A stretch of DNA of 21,971 bases from Coemansia sp. RSA 1804. Taxonomy: Eukaryota; Kickxellomycota; Kickxellomycetes; Kickxellales; Kickxellaceae. The translations under genes were made by a program, and so were the position numbers. Below are positions 1 through 8,298 of this stretch, in pieces. The DNA lies in NCBI GenBank assembly GCA_027578815.1, contig JANBTH010000296.1, positions 1 to 21,971 of the forward strand. Reading direction: 5' to 3'. Below the pieces are notes generated by a model, which ran no database searches, was not told the origin of the DNA, and worked only from the letters and a program-made list of their open reading frames with translations. Each line of letters opens with the position of its first letter. Within the stretch, counting starts at the first letter, position 1.

Positions 1-108
1 CACATATGTGATGTTCCAGTCCAGCTCCACGCGCCGGGCTAAAACGCTGCTGAATGCAACTGTCGCTGCAAGCACAAGCTGCGCTAGTCGACTAGCAGAA
101 GGCAGCAT
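1..108 (-). CDS. Fet3-like multicopper ferroxidase, N-terminus only (runs off the left edge)
   Basis: Only the first 36 codons lie in the window. The ATG is at 108 on the minus strand. Residues 5-24 form a hydrophobic signal peptide ending in SSVLA, followed by RRVELDWNITYV. A short stretch of the type V-x-L/Y-x-W-N-I/V-T-Y/W-V straight after signal cleavage is how fungal Fet3-type ferroxidases and related laccases begin, before the first cupredoxin domain. By family knowledge Fet3 oxidises Fe(II) at the cell surface and hands Fe(III) to the Ftr1 permease. The copper-binding motifs lie outside the window, so a laccase or ascorbate-oxidase-like relative is possible. The siderophore transporter at 9.5 kb fits an iron theme but is not adjacent. 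Confidence 0.72.
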   Translation of the reverse strand, partial: MLPSASRLAQLVLAATVAFSSVLARRVELDWNITYV

Positions 109-1182
109 GCTGTTATTTGTTATTTGTTATTTAAAGATGGGCCTCTGCGCTGGAGCTGCAATAGTTTAAATAAGACTGAGGAGCGCGTTATATTGCGTAT
201 ATGTGCTATTAAAAACAAGGCGAGAAATATGCTGGAATCCGCCCCATTTCCAGCTTTTCTCCATCCGTTGCCCATGTCGCTGTGTTTTATACTCGCTCTT
301 CTTTCTTTCTATGGCGCCACCTTACCACGCCTATTGCGCCGGCTTCTTCTACTTCTTCCCTGTGCGCTATGATGCATGCTCTTTCTCATCCTCTCCCCAC
401 TATATTAGTACATCCTTGTTTCTGCTTCTCTATTCAACTTTGCACAATCATTTCCTTCCCCTCTTCTGTTCTCTCTCTTTTTTTATTCTCGCAAAGTGAG
501 TGTCATTTTCAAAGTGGCTTGCAACCCGTTTCTATTAAAATGGGTGTTGCGCTTCTCCTTTTCCCCCATTTCCTTCACCAAACATCTCACACAACCAAGC
601 CCGGGAACCTCACCCCTTGTGCAGTGATGAAAAAAAGGAAAAGAAAGGGTAGCAGACAATAGATAGATGCAAGAATGCATTACGCCTCGCACAAAAAAAC
701 AACAACAACCAAAACCTGAAAAAAACCACAGCATCCTTAACATTATTATTAAAATACAAAAATAAAAAGTTTCTCAGCCACCGAATGCGAGGCTGTATCT
801 GTCTTACTATTTCTACATATCTTGCAATGTCTGGGCAAATAGGGATATGCATGTATGTGTGAACTAATATTAGCTTGTATGTCAAATTCAGATTTCTCTT
901 TTTTTCGTTTTACAGATGTGTCATATTGTGTATTTTTAAATATATGTCATTTCTATATTTTTTTTACATTTCCCTACACAAACTGATTACTGACATATAC
1001 AACAGACTAATTAGATTGTTTGGAAATGTATAATAACACATTTATAATTATGGTGGGGATAAGATGACTCTTGGCATATTCAAGTAATTATTTTTAAAAA
1101 AAAAAAAAAGTAACTGTAAATAGCAATTACATTTGCTAACAGCCGGCTGTATTAACCAATTTTTTTTATCATTCCCATACTA
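109..1182. promoter_or_regulatory. Intergenic: promoter of the Fet3-like gene and 3' flank of the four-TM gene
   Basis: No convincing gene is present. Positions 240-620 are strongly pyrimidine-biased on the plus strand, with many CT and TTC runs. On the minus strand a TATAAAA box reads from 291 to 285, about 180 bp upstream of the Fet3-like ATG. A single GATAAG is at 1058-1063. From about 720 on the sequence is AT-rich with homopolymer A and T runs, as expected near the 3' end of the gene ending at 1183. Open frames here are low-complexity translations of the pyrimidine tract. Confidence 0.5.
111..131. repeat. 7-bp tandem repeat, three units
   Basis: TGTTATT is repeated three times head to tail immediately upstream of the Fet3-like start codon at 108, so it lies in the presumed 5' leader of that gene. 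Confidence 0.85.
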
Positions 1183-2127
1183 TTAACGTCTGCGCTCGGT
1201 ATTGAATGTGTTGCGTGCTCCTTTGAAGCACAAACAACAGATTGGGTGAAGGAGAGCAAATAGAAGACCGGAGATGGATCCTGTTGCAAGAAGAATTCTC
1301 GCAGTTTTTGCCCACTGCTCATTATTATTGCTCGAGACTGCGTTCCAGGTCATTGCGTCAGTGCACATTATGGCGAGAACAAGCATTGTGTTCATCCCCA
1401 TGTAGAATGCGCTGTTAAAGCGGACACACGCGTATCCTTCGTACTTGCTGCCATTGAATATCTTGCCATGACAAGAGTCGCGCCACAGATAGAATAGCCC
1501 AGCGAGCATTCCAAATATGACAATCACGTAGATGATGCTGGGCACGGGGTTCATTATGTTGCCCTGGAACCCGCATACTCCGCTTCCGCTTCCGTTATTC
1601 GTGCCATTATAAACCTGCGGATGCATCTGCCAGTACAGCCCAATAACGCCGCCCGTTGTTCCAATGGATATCAGATAAAAGAGACATACGGCAATGTAGA
1701 CCTTCTTAGGTGTAAGCCAGTTTGTTTTTGGGGTTGTCACAACGTGTTCACTGGTGGAATTAGTGTATATACTGCCTTGCACACGATAGTTGCCATTACC
1801 ATAGTTTATCTGATTTTGGTCATGCTGTGAACGCGATAATGGAATTAGCGGGAGTGGAGTTCTTGTAATTGCCGGAAAATTCCGTTGTTCTTGTTGTAGC
1901 GAATGCAGTTCATGTATTCGTTGCCAATTCTGTACTTGCTGTCGTGATCTAAGTGGTGGGAGTCTGTCTGGTGAACGATCTGGTATTATTGATTGGGCTA
2001 CTTGGCTCCCTGATGACTGTGATTGTGTGTTTAAAGGTAGAAAAGAAAGGTTTCCCAAATAATTATCATAGTAGCTGACTGTTGAGGCATCATTATCATT
2101 ATTATCATAACGGTAAATAGAACTCAT
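1183..2127 (-). CDS. Four-TM membrane protein with long disordered N-terminus, unknown function
   Basis: The protein has 314 residues, starting at an ATG with G at -3. Residues 1-138 are polar and low-complexity, rich in Asn, Gln, Ser and Tyr, and look disordered. Four hydrophobic segments follow at about 142-166, 197-215, 236-260 and 277-300. The loop between the first two has N-x-S/T sites near 174-180 and two Cys (185, 219 flank TM2), compatible with an extracytoplasmic loop. The C-terminus is short and ends in three Arg. The topology resembles MARVEL/Sur7-like four-TM cortical proteins, but I see no family-defining motif and do not assign one. It is read in the same direction as the RTA1-like gene 428 bp upstream. 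Confidence 0.75.
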   Translation of the reverse strand: MSSIYRYDNNDNDASTVSYYDNYLGNLSFLPLNTQSQSSGSQVAQSIIPDRSPDRLPPLRSRQQVQNWQRIHELHSLQQEQRNFPAITRTPLPLIPLSRSQHDQNQINYGNGNYRVQGSIYTNSTSEHVVTTPKTNWLTPKKVYIAVCLFYLISIGTTGGVIGLYWQMHPQVYNGTNNGSGSGVCGFQGNIMNPVPSIIYVIVIFGMLAGLFYLWRDSCHGKIFNGSKYEGYACVRFNSAFYMGMNTMLVLAIMCTDAMTWNAVSSNNNEQWAKTARILLATGSISGLLFALLHPICCLCFKGARNTFNTERRR

Positions 2128-2554
2128 TACCGATATATTGCAGTGTACCGGGTTACAATATAAAAATAATTGTTAATAAATACAAAAAAAGTGTGAAAGT
2201 AATAAATTTCCAAACATTAATACATTGTTTTTATGCAGTTGGGCTATAACAAGAAAAGTAAATTGTACATTTTTAACTTTTTAAAAGAAATTATAAAATA
2301 ACTCTTTATAACGTTTTATATAAAGTAAAAGCTGCCTACTGAACGGAAATTAAAAAGAAAACTTTATTATTCCAGTCATGGTAAGAAATGCAATAAAAGA
2401 TTGGATACTGCTCTTTGAATAAAGAGCCAAACACAAAGCATAATTGTAAATGGACAAAATTAAAGAAAAGAAAGGAAAATATACACTTTATAAATCCCCT
2501 CCCATTGCTAGACATTGAATTGAATTAAAATTATTTATTTATTTATATTTGCTT
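2128..2554. promoter_or_regulatory. Intergenic AT-rich region, promoter of the four-TM gene
   Basis: This is 427 bp of AT-rich sequence between the 3' end of the RTA1-like gene and the start of the four-TM gene. A TATATAAA-type stretch lies near 2316. I see no gene, no tRNA boxes and no obvious repeat. Confidence 0.4.
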
Positions 2555-3373
2555 TTAAAGACGCACAACCGGGGTCTGGGTAATATGGCGTGGAAAGTTG
2601 TAGCCAACAAAAAAGACGATATAGACCAGAAACATAGAAAAGATAGGCACAAAGTCAAAGACATAGAACGCCCACTCGGCGGCATATATCTTGCCGCCAT
2701 ATCCATCGACAGACTCGACCAAGCGGTAGATAGTGCGGACGTAGAGCAACAGGGTGGTGACTAGAACAACACGGGTGACGCGTCTCTTTGCACTCAAGAT
2801 GTTGCGGTCCCTCGCGCCCTTTGTGACAGTGTAGAGGGGACTGCGGTAGACTGAGAATGTGATGAACAAGAAGATGGTGATAAACACGATTTGAGCAGCA
2901 AGACCCGCCGAGCAGATCCAGTTGCCAATATCCCTGGTATCCCTAAACACGGTAAGCGCGCCACCGCCTGCCTGCAACACGAAGGTGACCACGTCGCTAG
3001 CGAAAAACACCCAGACGACAAACCCCGGTTTAAGCCAGAACTTGCGGTCCGGATCGTAGGACTGGCGCGAGATCTCGCCTACCGTCTTGTAGTTAAAGAA
3101 AGCAAGTGCGTTGGGTGGAAGTAAAAGCAGCAGGGTGGTGGAGATAAACAGGCCCATTGATGGGTGCTGGATGCACACAGCGCGTGTAATGTAGCCCAAC
3201 GATTCGCTTAGTGCCGTGGCAACCAGTACGAATACCCAGGCGGCGGTGTTGGTTTTTATGATCTGGATGGTGAGGATGATGGCGGCAACGATAAAGAGAG
3301 AGGCAGCAATTTCGGGAACAACGTGGACGGGATCGTAGGTGTAGAGATCCAGAGCGGTGTAGGAAGAGGACAT
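2555..3373 (-). CDS. RTA1-like seven-TM protein (lipid-translocating exporter family)
   Basis: The protein has 272 residues. The frame stays open upstream to a TTG at 3490, but the ATG at 3373 sits in a good context (AACACCATG) and a TATAAATA box lies about 95 bp before it, so I start there. There are seven hydrophobic segments. Family signatures are E57..GY..R64 after TM2, a Pro pair in TM3 (86-87), D127 with Q134-A-GGG in TM4, G150 with G157...Q161 in TM5, R213..YR217..E220 in TM6, and E233...Y237..D240 leading into TM7. RTA1 relatives, including yeast Rsb1 and Rta1, act in sphingoid long-chain base translocation or 7-aminocholesterol resistance at the plasma membrane. The substrate here cannot be told. 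Confidence 0.9.
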   Translation of the reverse strand: MSSSYTALDLYTYDPVHVVPEIAASLFIVAAIILTIQIIKTNTAAWVFVLVATALSESLGYITRAVCIQHPSMGLFISTTLLLLLPPNALAFFNYKTVGEISRQSYDPDRKFWLKPGFVVWVFFASDVVTFVLQAGGGALTVFRDTRDIGNWICSAGLAAQIVFITIFLFITFSVYRSPLYTVTKGARDRNILSAKRRVTRVVLVTTLLLYVRTIYRLVESVDGYGGKIYAAEWAFYVFDFVPIFSMFLVYIVFFVGYNFPRHITQTPVVRL

Positions 3374-4214
3374 GGTGTTAAATTTTCTATGGCTTGGTGT
3401 AAAGAGCGATGAGCAAGATGTATTGGTTTGTTGAAAAAAAGGAACAATAGACACGGGTGGGGTTAGGTATTTATATTGGAATAGCGACAATGTCGTTTAA
3501 TTGAATTATTTCTGCACATAACGAATAGATAGAGATGCTAGCCTGGTATCACATCATTTTGCAAAAAAGCCAACAGGTAAATAAAAAAGTAAAGCCAAGA
3601 CAAATTCCACATTTCTTTTTTCTTGGAGCAAAACACAGTGACAAGAAAATACGAGTTTTACTAACTGGTTTACACCAGAATTTCTTGGTATTTATCTTCA
3701 TAAGATAGTTGAGTGTATTGTTAACTAATCATCCAAAGGGAAATAAAGGATAAAAGCAAAGAAAAATACCAGATTTGCAAAAAGGAAAAAAGTAAATAAT
3801 CGTGCATATTCCAAGAACGATCGTCGAGTGGTTAGGAAGCATCAAGAAACCACATGTAGGTAATAACAACAATAAAACAATGGCGATAGATTTGCATCGT
3901 ATTTATGGAGAGAGAAAGGAAAGCTAAAAATAACAGGTAAATAAGTGGATAGATGCCAAGAATAATCCGTGTGCGATAAAGTGGTGAGTGGAGCTCGCGT
4001 ATGTATTTTTATCTTGGTAAAGCAACATTGCATTAGTTTGCCTGTCTTGGCAAGCGGGCTGGAGCATCAGCCATTTAAGATAAATGAAAGAGACCGTTGC
4101 GAGCGTAGACAAGCCAAGACCAGGGTACACGGTATAGACTGGGAGGAGAGAATTAGCAAATTACACAAAGAAAATAAAAAAAAAGATAGTAGCGATCTAT
4201 TTTGGTAAAGAGTC
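3374..4214. other. Intergenic: RTA1 promoter and 3' flank of the 5'-nucleotidase
   Basis: AT-rich sequence without a supportable gene. Short open frames on the minus strand between 3842 and 4130 have no recognisable content and contain no good start context. A short A-box-like string near 3822-3838 is not followed by a B box, so no tRNA is called. Confidence 0.4.
3468..3475 (-). promoter_or_regulatory. TATA box of the RTA1-like gene
   Basis: TATAAATA reads on the minus strand about 95 bp upstream of the ATG at 3373. It lies inside the longer reading frame that would start at the TTG at 3490, which argues that this upstream stretch is promoter and leader rather than coding. Confidence 0.5.
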
Positions 4215-6677
4215 TTATTCAAGAATGTGTTTTAGGGGTGAAAAGCGCGCAACGTAGAGCTCGACAATGGTGCGCAGACTGTCGGAGACGATGCGTGAGG
4301 CAGCAACGGATGCTGGATCTATAAGATTGTCGCCGCCAACGGCAAGGAATCGGGGAGCAAGAACCTCGTAGGAGGCATTGTCGTCGAGGGGCGCCCAGCG
4401 CTGGGAATCGGCGGGGACGGGGCGAGAGTCGGACGAGGTGGAGGTGATGTCGGTGCGGATCTCAGCGGAATCCTCATCCCTGTTCTTCCAGCGCAGCCCA
4501 GACACCTGCAGCGTGCTGAGCACGAGCGAGGCGGTGTTGTTCTCGGCCGAGATGCTAGCAGCAATGGCAGCACGGAGAGCCTTGCCAGGCAGCTTCAGCG
4601 CCAGCACTGAGTCGTCGAACGGGAGAGCCTCAAGCAAGGCGCCGCGCGTGACGTCGCCCAGCGGCAAGGGAGCGCGCAGGGCGCCGGAGCCGAGGAGTGC
4701 GACTGGCGTGTGGGCCTTGGACGACCAGACAAGAGCGTCGGCAACAAGCGCGCCGAGCTCGAGGGCGCGCGGATCGCGGTTAGACGCAGGCGGCGGGAAC
4801 ACGGCGGCAGTGCGACCGACAACGACGGCGGAGAGCTCGGCGGCGCGATCCAGATACGGCTGCATGATCTCGAGCGCGCGAGCGCTGGGCTTCATTGCGT
4901 GGATCGGACTAGATGGCGATACGACATCGACGCGCACGGGGCGACCAGTAGTGAGCCGACTGTCGAGCGAGCCGTCGGCGTTGAAGACGAGGTCGAGAAA
5001 GCCGACGTAGTGGCCGAAGCTGGCGGCTTGCACGACGGCGGTCTGCCACTCGCGGTCGGCGGCGTTGGCAACCCAGGTCGGGTATGCGCCGCCGGACGAT
5101 TCATCAGAAGAAGCGTTGTCGCCAGATGCAGCCAGATACGTGTGCGTGTGGGCGCCGACAATAAGCGCCACGCCGGGCTCGATGCTCTTGGCGAGATCCT
5201 GGTCCTGCGGATACCCGAGATGCGACAGCACAACGACGCGCGTGACGCCCATTGCGGCCAGCCGACGGCGCGCGCGGTTGACGGCGGCGGCGGCGTCGGT
5301 GATGCGCACAGAGTCGCCGACGGACGACGAGCGCTGCGTCTCGGGCGTCAGCACGCCGACGACGCCGACGGCGTGGCGGTCGACGACGGTGAACGGCTGC
5401 AGCGCCGCCTGAAGGTCGGGCAGATCCTGCGCGGCAAACTCGATGTTGGCGCACACGGCAGGCGCGGCCACGCGCGCCAGAAAGCGCGCAAGATGGTGCG
5501 GGCCGCGGTCGAACTCGTGGTTGCCCAGCGCCAGCGCGTCGGGCGCAACGGCGTTGAGCAGATCGGCGGACATGTTGCCGCGGAACAGCGCGCTGAACAC
5601 CGAGCCCTGCAGCTCGTCGCCGGCGTTCAGCACAATGGCGCCGTCGACGCCGGCGCCGCCGCGCAGGTGGTCGATCAGCGCCTTGACGTACGCCGCGCCG
5701 CCCACGCAGCTCGAGTTCTGATTGGCCGCCAGCAGCATTTCCGGGTCGCACGGCGCGCCCGTCGCGGCGTCGTGCGGCACGAAGCGCGCGTGCATGTCGT
5801 TGGTGTGCACCAGCCGCACCGCGTGCTGCCCGTCCGCCACCTGCGCTCGCGCCACGCCGAACGGAAACGCCGCCGCATCCACGCGCTCCGTCGGATGCGC
5901 GTGCTTCTCGCGCACCCACGCAACCGTCGATATCGCCGCCGCCGCCAGCGCCATTCCAGCAAGCATCACCAGCGGCAGCACCAGCATCCGCCGGCTCCAG
6001 ATCGGCTCTGTTCCGGAATGCCGCTGTGGTGGATTGCCGCCGCCGCCGAGCGGGCGGTACTCGCCCCTCCCGCTCGCGCTCCCAAACAGCCGCTGCATCG
6101 GAATCCCCTCCTCCGCCGCCTCGTTCAGCTCCAGCAGGCTGTCGAGGCTCGACCCGCCGCTTCCTCCGCCGCTGCCGTCGTCGTCGCGCCTAGTGCCGTC
6201 GGCGCTGCTGCTGGGGCTGCTGGCAGCATCGACATTGCTGTTGCTGTTGCTGTAGTACTCGTGGTAGAAGTTCTGCCTGTTGTCCACGCTGGTCTTCACC
6301 TTGTGGCCCGCCGCGCGCACCGCATGCTGCTGATGCTGCTGCTGCTGCGCTCCCGCCGCCGCCATCGCCAGCGCCGCTCGGTGGTAGTAGTCGTTGTCGT
6401 CCGCCAGCGTGCTCAGCTTGCTTGTGCTGCTGGCCTGGGCCACGATTGTCTGCCCGCGGAACCGCCGCGGCGTCATGAGCGATTCGCCATGCGCGCTATT
6501 TGAGATTCCGACCTTTCCGCCTGTGGACGTCTCCGCTATGGTTGGCGACGCCAACCGTTTCTGTTCATGGTGGTCGCTGCTCTCCACCGCTGTGAATGCT
6601 GCCGGCGTCGTTTGCCCAGAGTCGTCTCCCGCATTGCCAATGTCCTCGTTGGCGGCGCTGTCTGCTTCCAAGCTCAT
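4215..6677 (-). CDS. Membrane-anchored 5'-nucleotidase (calcineurin-like metallophosphatase plus 5'-nucleotidase C-terminal domain)
   Basis: The protein has 820 residues and an ATG with GGG before it. Residues 1-230 are a polar, low-complexity probable cytoplasmic tail with a Gln/His run at 111-118 and Ser/Gly stretches. A single TM segment at about 231-254 makes it a type II protein with the enzyme outside or luminal. Metal-site motifs are all present: HTNDMH (291-296), GDELQGS (353-359), GNHEFD (385-390, with the catalytic Asn-His pair), SHLG (485-488) and GAHTHT (508-513). The nucleotide-binding C-terminal domain spans about 613-790 with PLPLGDVT (670-677), ALPFDDS (684-690) and FLAVGGD (777-783). 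Family role: hydrolysis of nucleoside 5'-phosphates for phosphate and nucleoside salvage. The usual NGGGIR is GSGALR here, keeping the Arg. Most family members use a signal peptide or GPI anchor instead. Confidence 0.93.
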   Translation of the reverse strand: MSLEADSAANEDIGNAGDDSGQTTPAAFTAVESSDHHEQKRLASPTIAETSTGGKVGISNSAHGESLMTPRRFRGQTIVAQASSTSKLSTLADDNDYYHRAALAMAAAGAQQQQHQQHAVRAAGHKVKTSVDNRQNFYHEYYSNSNSNVDAASSPSSSADGTRRDDDGSGGGSGGSSLDSLLELNEAAEEGIPMQRLFGSASGRGEYRPLGGGGNPPQRHSGTEPIWSRRMLVLPLVMLAGMALAAAAISTVAWVREKHAHPTERVDAAAFPFGVARAQVADGQHAVRLVHTNDMHARFVPHDAATGAPCDPEMLLAANQNSSCVGGAAYVKALIDHLRGGAGVDGAIVLNAGDELQGSVFSALFRGNMSADLLNAVAPDALALGNHEFDRGPHHLARFLARVAAPAVCANIEFAAQDLPDLQAALQPFTVVDRHAVGVVGVLTPETQRSSSVGDSVRITDAAAAVNRARRRLAAMGVTRVVVLSHLGYPQDQDLAKSIEPGVALIVGAHTHTYLAASGDNASSDESSGGAYPTWVANAADREWQTAVVQAASFGHYVGFLDLVFNADGSLDSRLTTGRPVRVDVVSPSSPIHAMKPSARALEIMQPYLDRAAELSAVVVGRTAAVFPPPASNRDPRALELGALVADALVWSSKAHTPVALLGSGALRAPLPLGDVTRGALLEALPFDDSVLALKLPGKALRAAIAASISAENNTASLVLSTLQVSGLRWKNRDEDSAEIRTDITSTSSDSRPVPADSQRWAPLDDNASYEVLAPRFLAVGGDNLIDPASVAASRIVSDSLRTIVELYVARFSPLKHILE

Positions 6678-6951
6678 CCCCCCCTTGCGTCTTAAATGCA
6701 GGCAATATGTAGCCGACTAAAGAAAAAACAAATAGCTGTAGTAGCAGTCGTGGTAATTAAAGTACAAGTGGCGGAAATACCAAGATTTCTTCCGAGGAGT
6801 GTCGTAAAGAGGGAGAGGGAAAACACAGAACAGAAAGAAAATCCAGCTTGCTTTTATTTGTTTATTGACACTTGGATGCCCCCACCCCCGATTTGCAATA
6901 ATATTCGAAAAAGAAGCAAAAAAAAGCTCTTAATCACACAATTCTAACTTC
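6678..6951. promoter_or_regulatory. Intergenic: 5'-nucleotidase promoter and AIF-like gene 3' flank
   Basis: 274 bp, AT-richer than its flanks, between two genes read in the same (minus) direction. I see no separate gene and no clear TATA box. Confidence 0.35.
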
Positions 6952-8298
6952 CTAATCCGCGCTGATCCCTAGATTGCCGTCGTGCTCCGGCGTCTGCGTC
7001 AGCGACAGCCCCTCCACCGAGACCTTCAGCCCCATATCGTCGTACACAAACGGTCTGACGCTCTCCTTCTCCCAGATCTCCTGGTCCAGCTGCATCGCAA
7101 ACTCGTCCTTTCCGAGCAGAAGGAGTATCTTGGGCGGATAGAGCGTCCCCTTCTCCAGAACCACCTCAACACTCTCGTTTTTTCTATTCCTCTGCGCTAG
7201 CACGCTCCGTGCAATGTTGCGCGCTGCAATGTATCCACCGTACATTGCAACCCCCGCCAGCTTCACCTTGTCGCGCGAGCAGATGTCGCCGCATGCGTAG
7301 ATGTTTGAGTACCGGTCGCTGTCCACCTGCATCGTGTCGCGGACTCGGATTCCGCTGGGTCCAAAGATCGGACCACTGTCATCGTCGTCGTCGTCGTCAT
7401 CTACTGGCAGCTCCAGCAGCCCCAGGTTGCTGTCCAGCTCAGCTCCCAAGCACCGGATCACGCAGTCTGCCGCTATCTTGCGCCCGTCTGCCAGAGTAAG
7501 CGTGTACTCGGATCCACCTTCTTCTTTATTGCTGGTTGTTGGTGTTGGCGTTATTACGTTGCCATCTGCAGAAGGACCCGGCACCTGCTCAATCACCCGC
7601 TGGCCCAGCATAACATCCACCCCAATCGACTCCAGGATCCCAACAACCTGCTGTCTAAACTCGTCCTTGAACGGTCCGGGCAACGGAAGCGCCCGCGAAT
7701 GCGCCAGTATCACGCGCTTGTCTTTGAAATCACATTTGATATCCGCCGCCATCTCAATACCAACCGCCCCTGCGCCAACAACGGCCACCGTGCGAGCCTG
7801 CCTGATTTGCCGGTGCACCGCACCAAGCGTCGCGACAAACTGGTCCTTGGTCAGCGCATCCGTGCCAATTGGCGCCGCACGAGTTTCGCCCAGCGCAATC
7901 ACCAGATAGTCAAACGGGACCACCGCGCCCGCCTCCTCCAAATGCACCTCATTCGGTGTTATCTTCGTCACCGTAGCGTGTCGGATCTTGATACTCGGAT
8001 GCTGGAGCCACGGAACCGTTGCATACGGCACCCACAGATCCGCTCCAAACTCGGGTTCCGTGAACCCCCGTGTGATGCCAATGTAGTGCAGAAATCCGTT
8101 GCGCTTGTCTATCAGCGTGATTTCTATCGCATTGTCGCCACTATTTCCATCCTCTACTTGATCTACTACGGTGTTCGTCGTTTCTGATGTTTGGGCCAAA
8201 CCCGGGGGTGGTGATGCAACTAGTGTTGCATACAAGTGTCTAACAGCGTTAAGTCCCGCGTAGTTGCCTCCCGCTACCACTATTCTAATTGGCGGCAT
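6952..8298 (-). CDS. AIF/FSP1 (AMID)-like FAD-dependent NAD(P)H oxidoreductase
   Basis: The protein has 448 residues from an ATG at 8298. A two-dinucleotide-fold flavoprotein is clear: the FAD-binding G-x-G/N-x-x-G at 10-15 (AGGNYAG), the NAD(P)-binding GAGAVG at 175-180 inside the FAD domain, and the C-terminal FAD motif IYACGDI at 333-339 with the ribose-binding Asp338. This is the pyridine nucleotide-disulphide family without a CxxxxC redox pair. It is closest in layout to AIF-homologous FSP1/AMID enzymes and alternative NADH dehydrogenases, which reduce quinones. There is no TM segment and no Gly2, so FSP1-type N-myristoylation is unlikely. Two loops look inserted, at 31-56 and 241-262, and an eight-residue Asp run (300-307) comes from a trinucleotide repeat. 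It shares its upstream region with the siderophore transporter. Confidence 0.9.
   Translation of the reverse strand: MPPIRIVVAGGNYAGLNAVRHLYATLVASPPPGLAQTSETTNTVVDQVEDGNSGDNAIEITLIDKRNGFLHYIGITRGFTEPEFGADLWVPYATVPWLQHPSIKIRHATVTKITPNEVHLEEAGAVVPFDYLVIALGETRAAPIGTDALTKDQFVATLGAVHRQIRQARTVAVVGAGAVGIEMAADIKCDFKDKRVILAHSRALPLPGPFKDEFRQQVVGILESIGVDVMLGQRVIEQVPGPSADGNVITPTPTTSNKEEGGSEYTLTLADGRKIAADCVIRCLGAELDSNLGLLELPVDDDDDDDDSGPIFGPSGIRVRDTMQVDSDRYSNIYACGDICSRDKVKLAGVAMYGGYIAARNIARSVLAQRNRKNESVEVVLEKGTLYPPKILLLLGKDEFAMQLDQEIWEKESVRPFVYDDMGLKVSVEGLSLTQTPEHDGNLGISAD

Noticed and set aside
124..885. Overlapping open frames on both strands upstream of the Fet3-like gene
   Set aside because: They are translations of a pyrimidine-rich promoter tract (Ser/Leu/Phe/Pro-rich) with no domain and poor start contexts.
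1670..1814. Two exact ATCAGATAA (GATA-factor) matches
   Set aside because: Both lie inside the coding region of the four-TM protein and encode ordinary residues; treated as chance although the pair is noted.
3815..3850. String GTCGAGTGGTTAGGA resembling a tRNA A box
   Set aside because: No B box (GGTTCGA-type) within 80 bp downstream and no acceptor-stem pairing, so no tRNA is called.
5104..5919. 271-codon minus-strand frame, Arg- and Ala-rich
   Set aside because: An alternative frame of the same 5'-nucleotidase gene with no protein-like motifs.
4710..6503. 597-codon plus-strand open frame
   Set aside because: It lies antisense to the 5'-nucleotidase, whose catalytic motifs are all intact. 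The Arg/Ala/His-rich translation is the expected shadow of a GC-rich gene.
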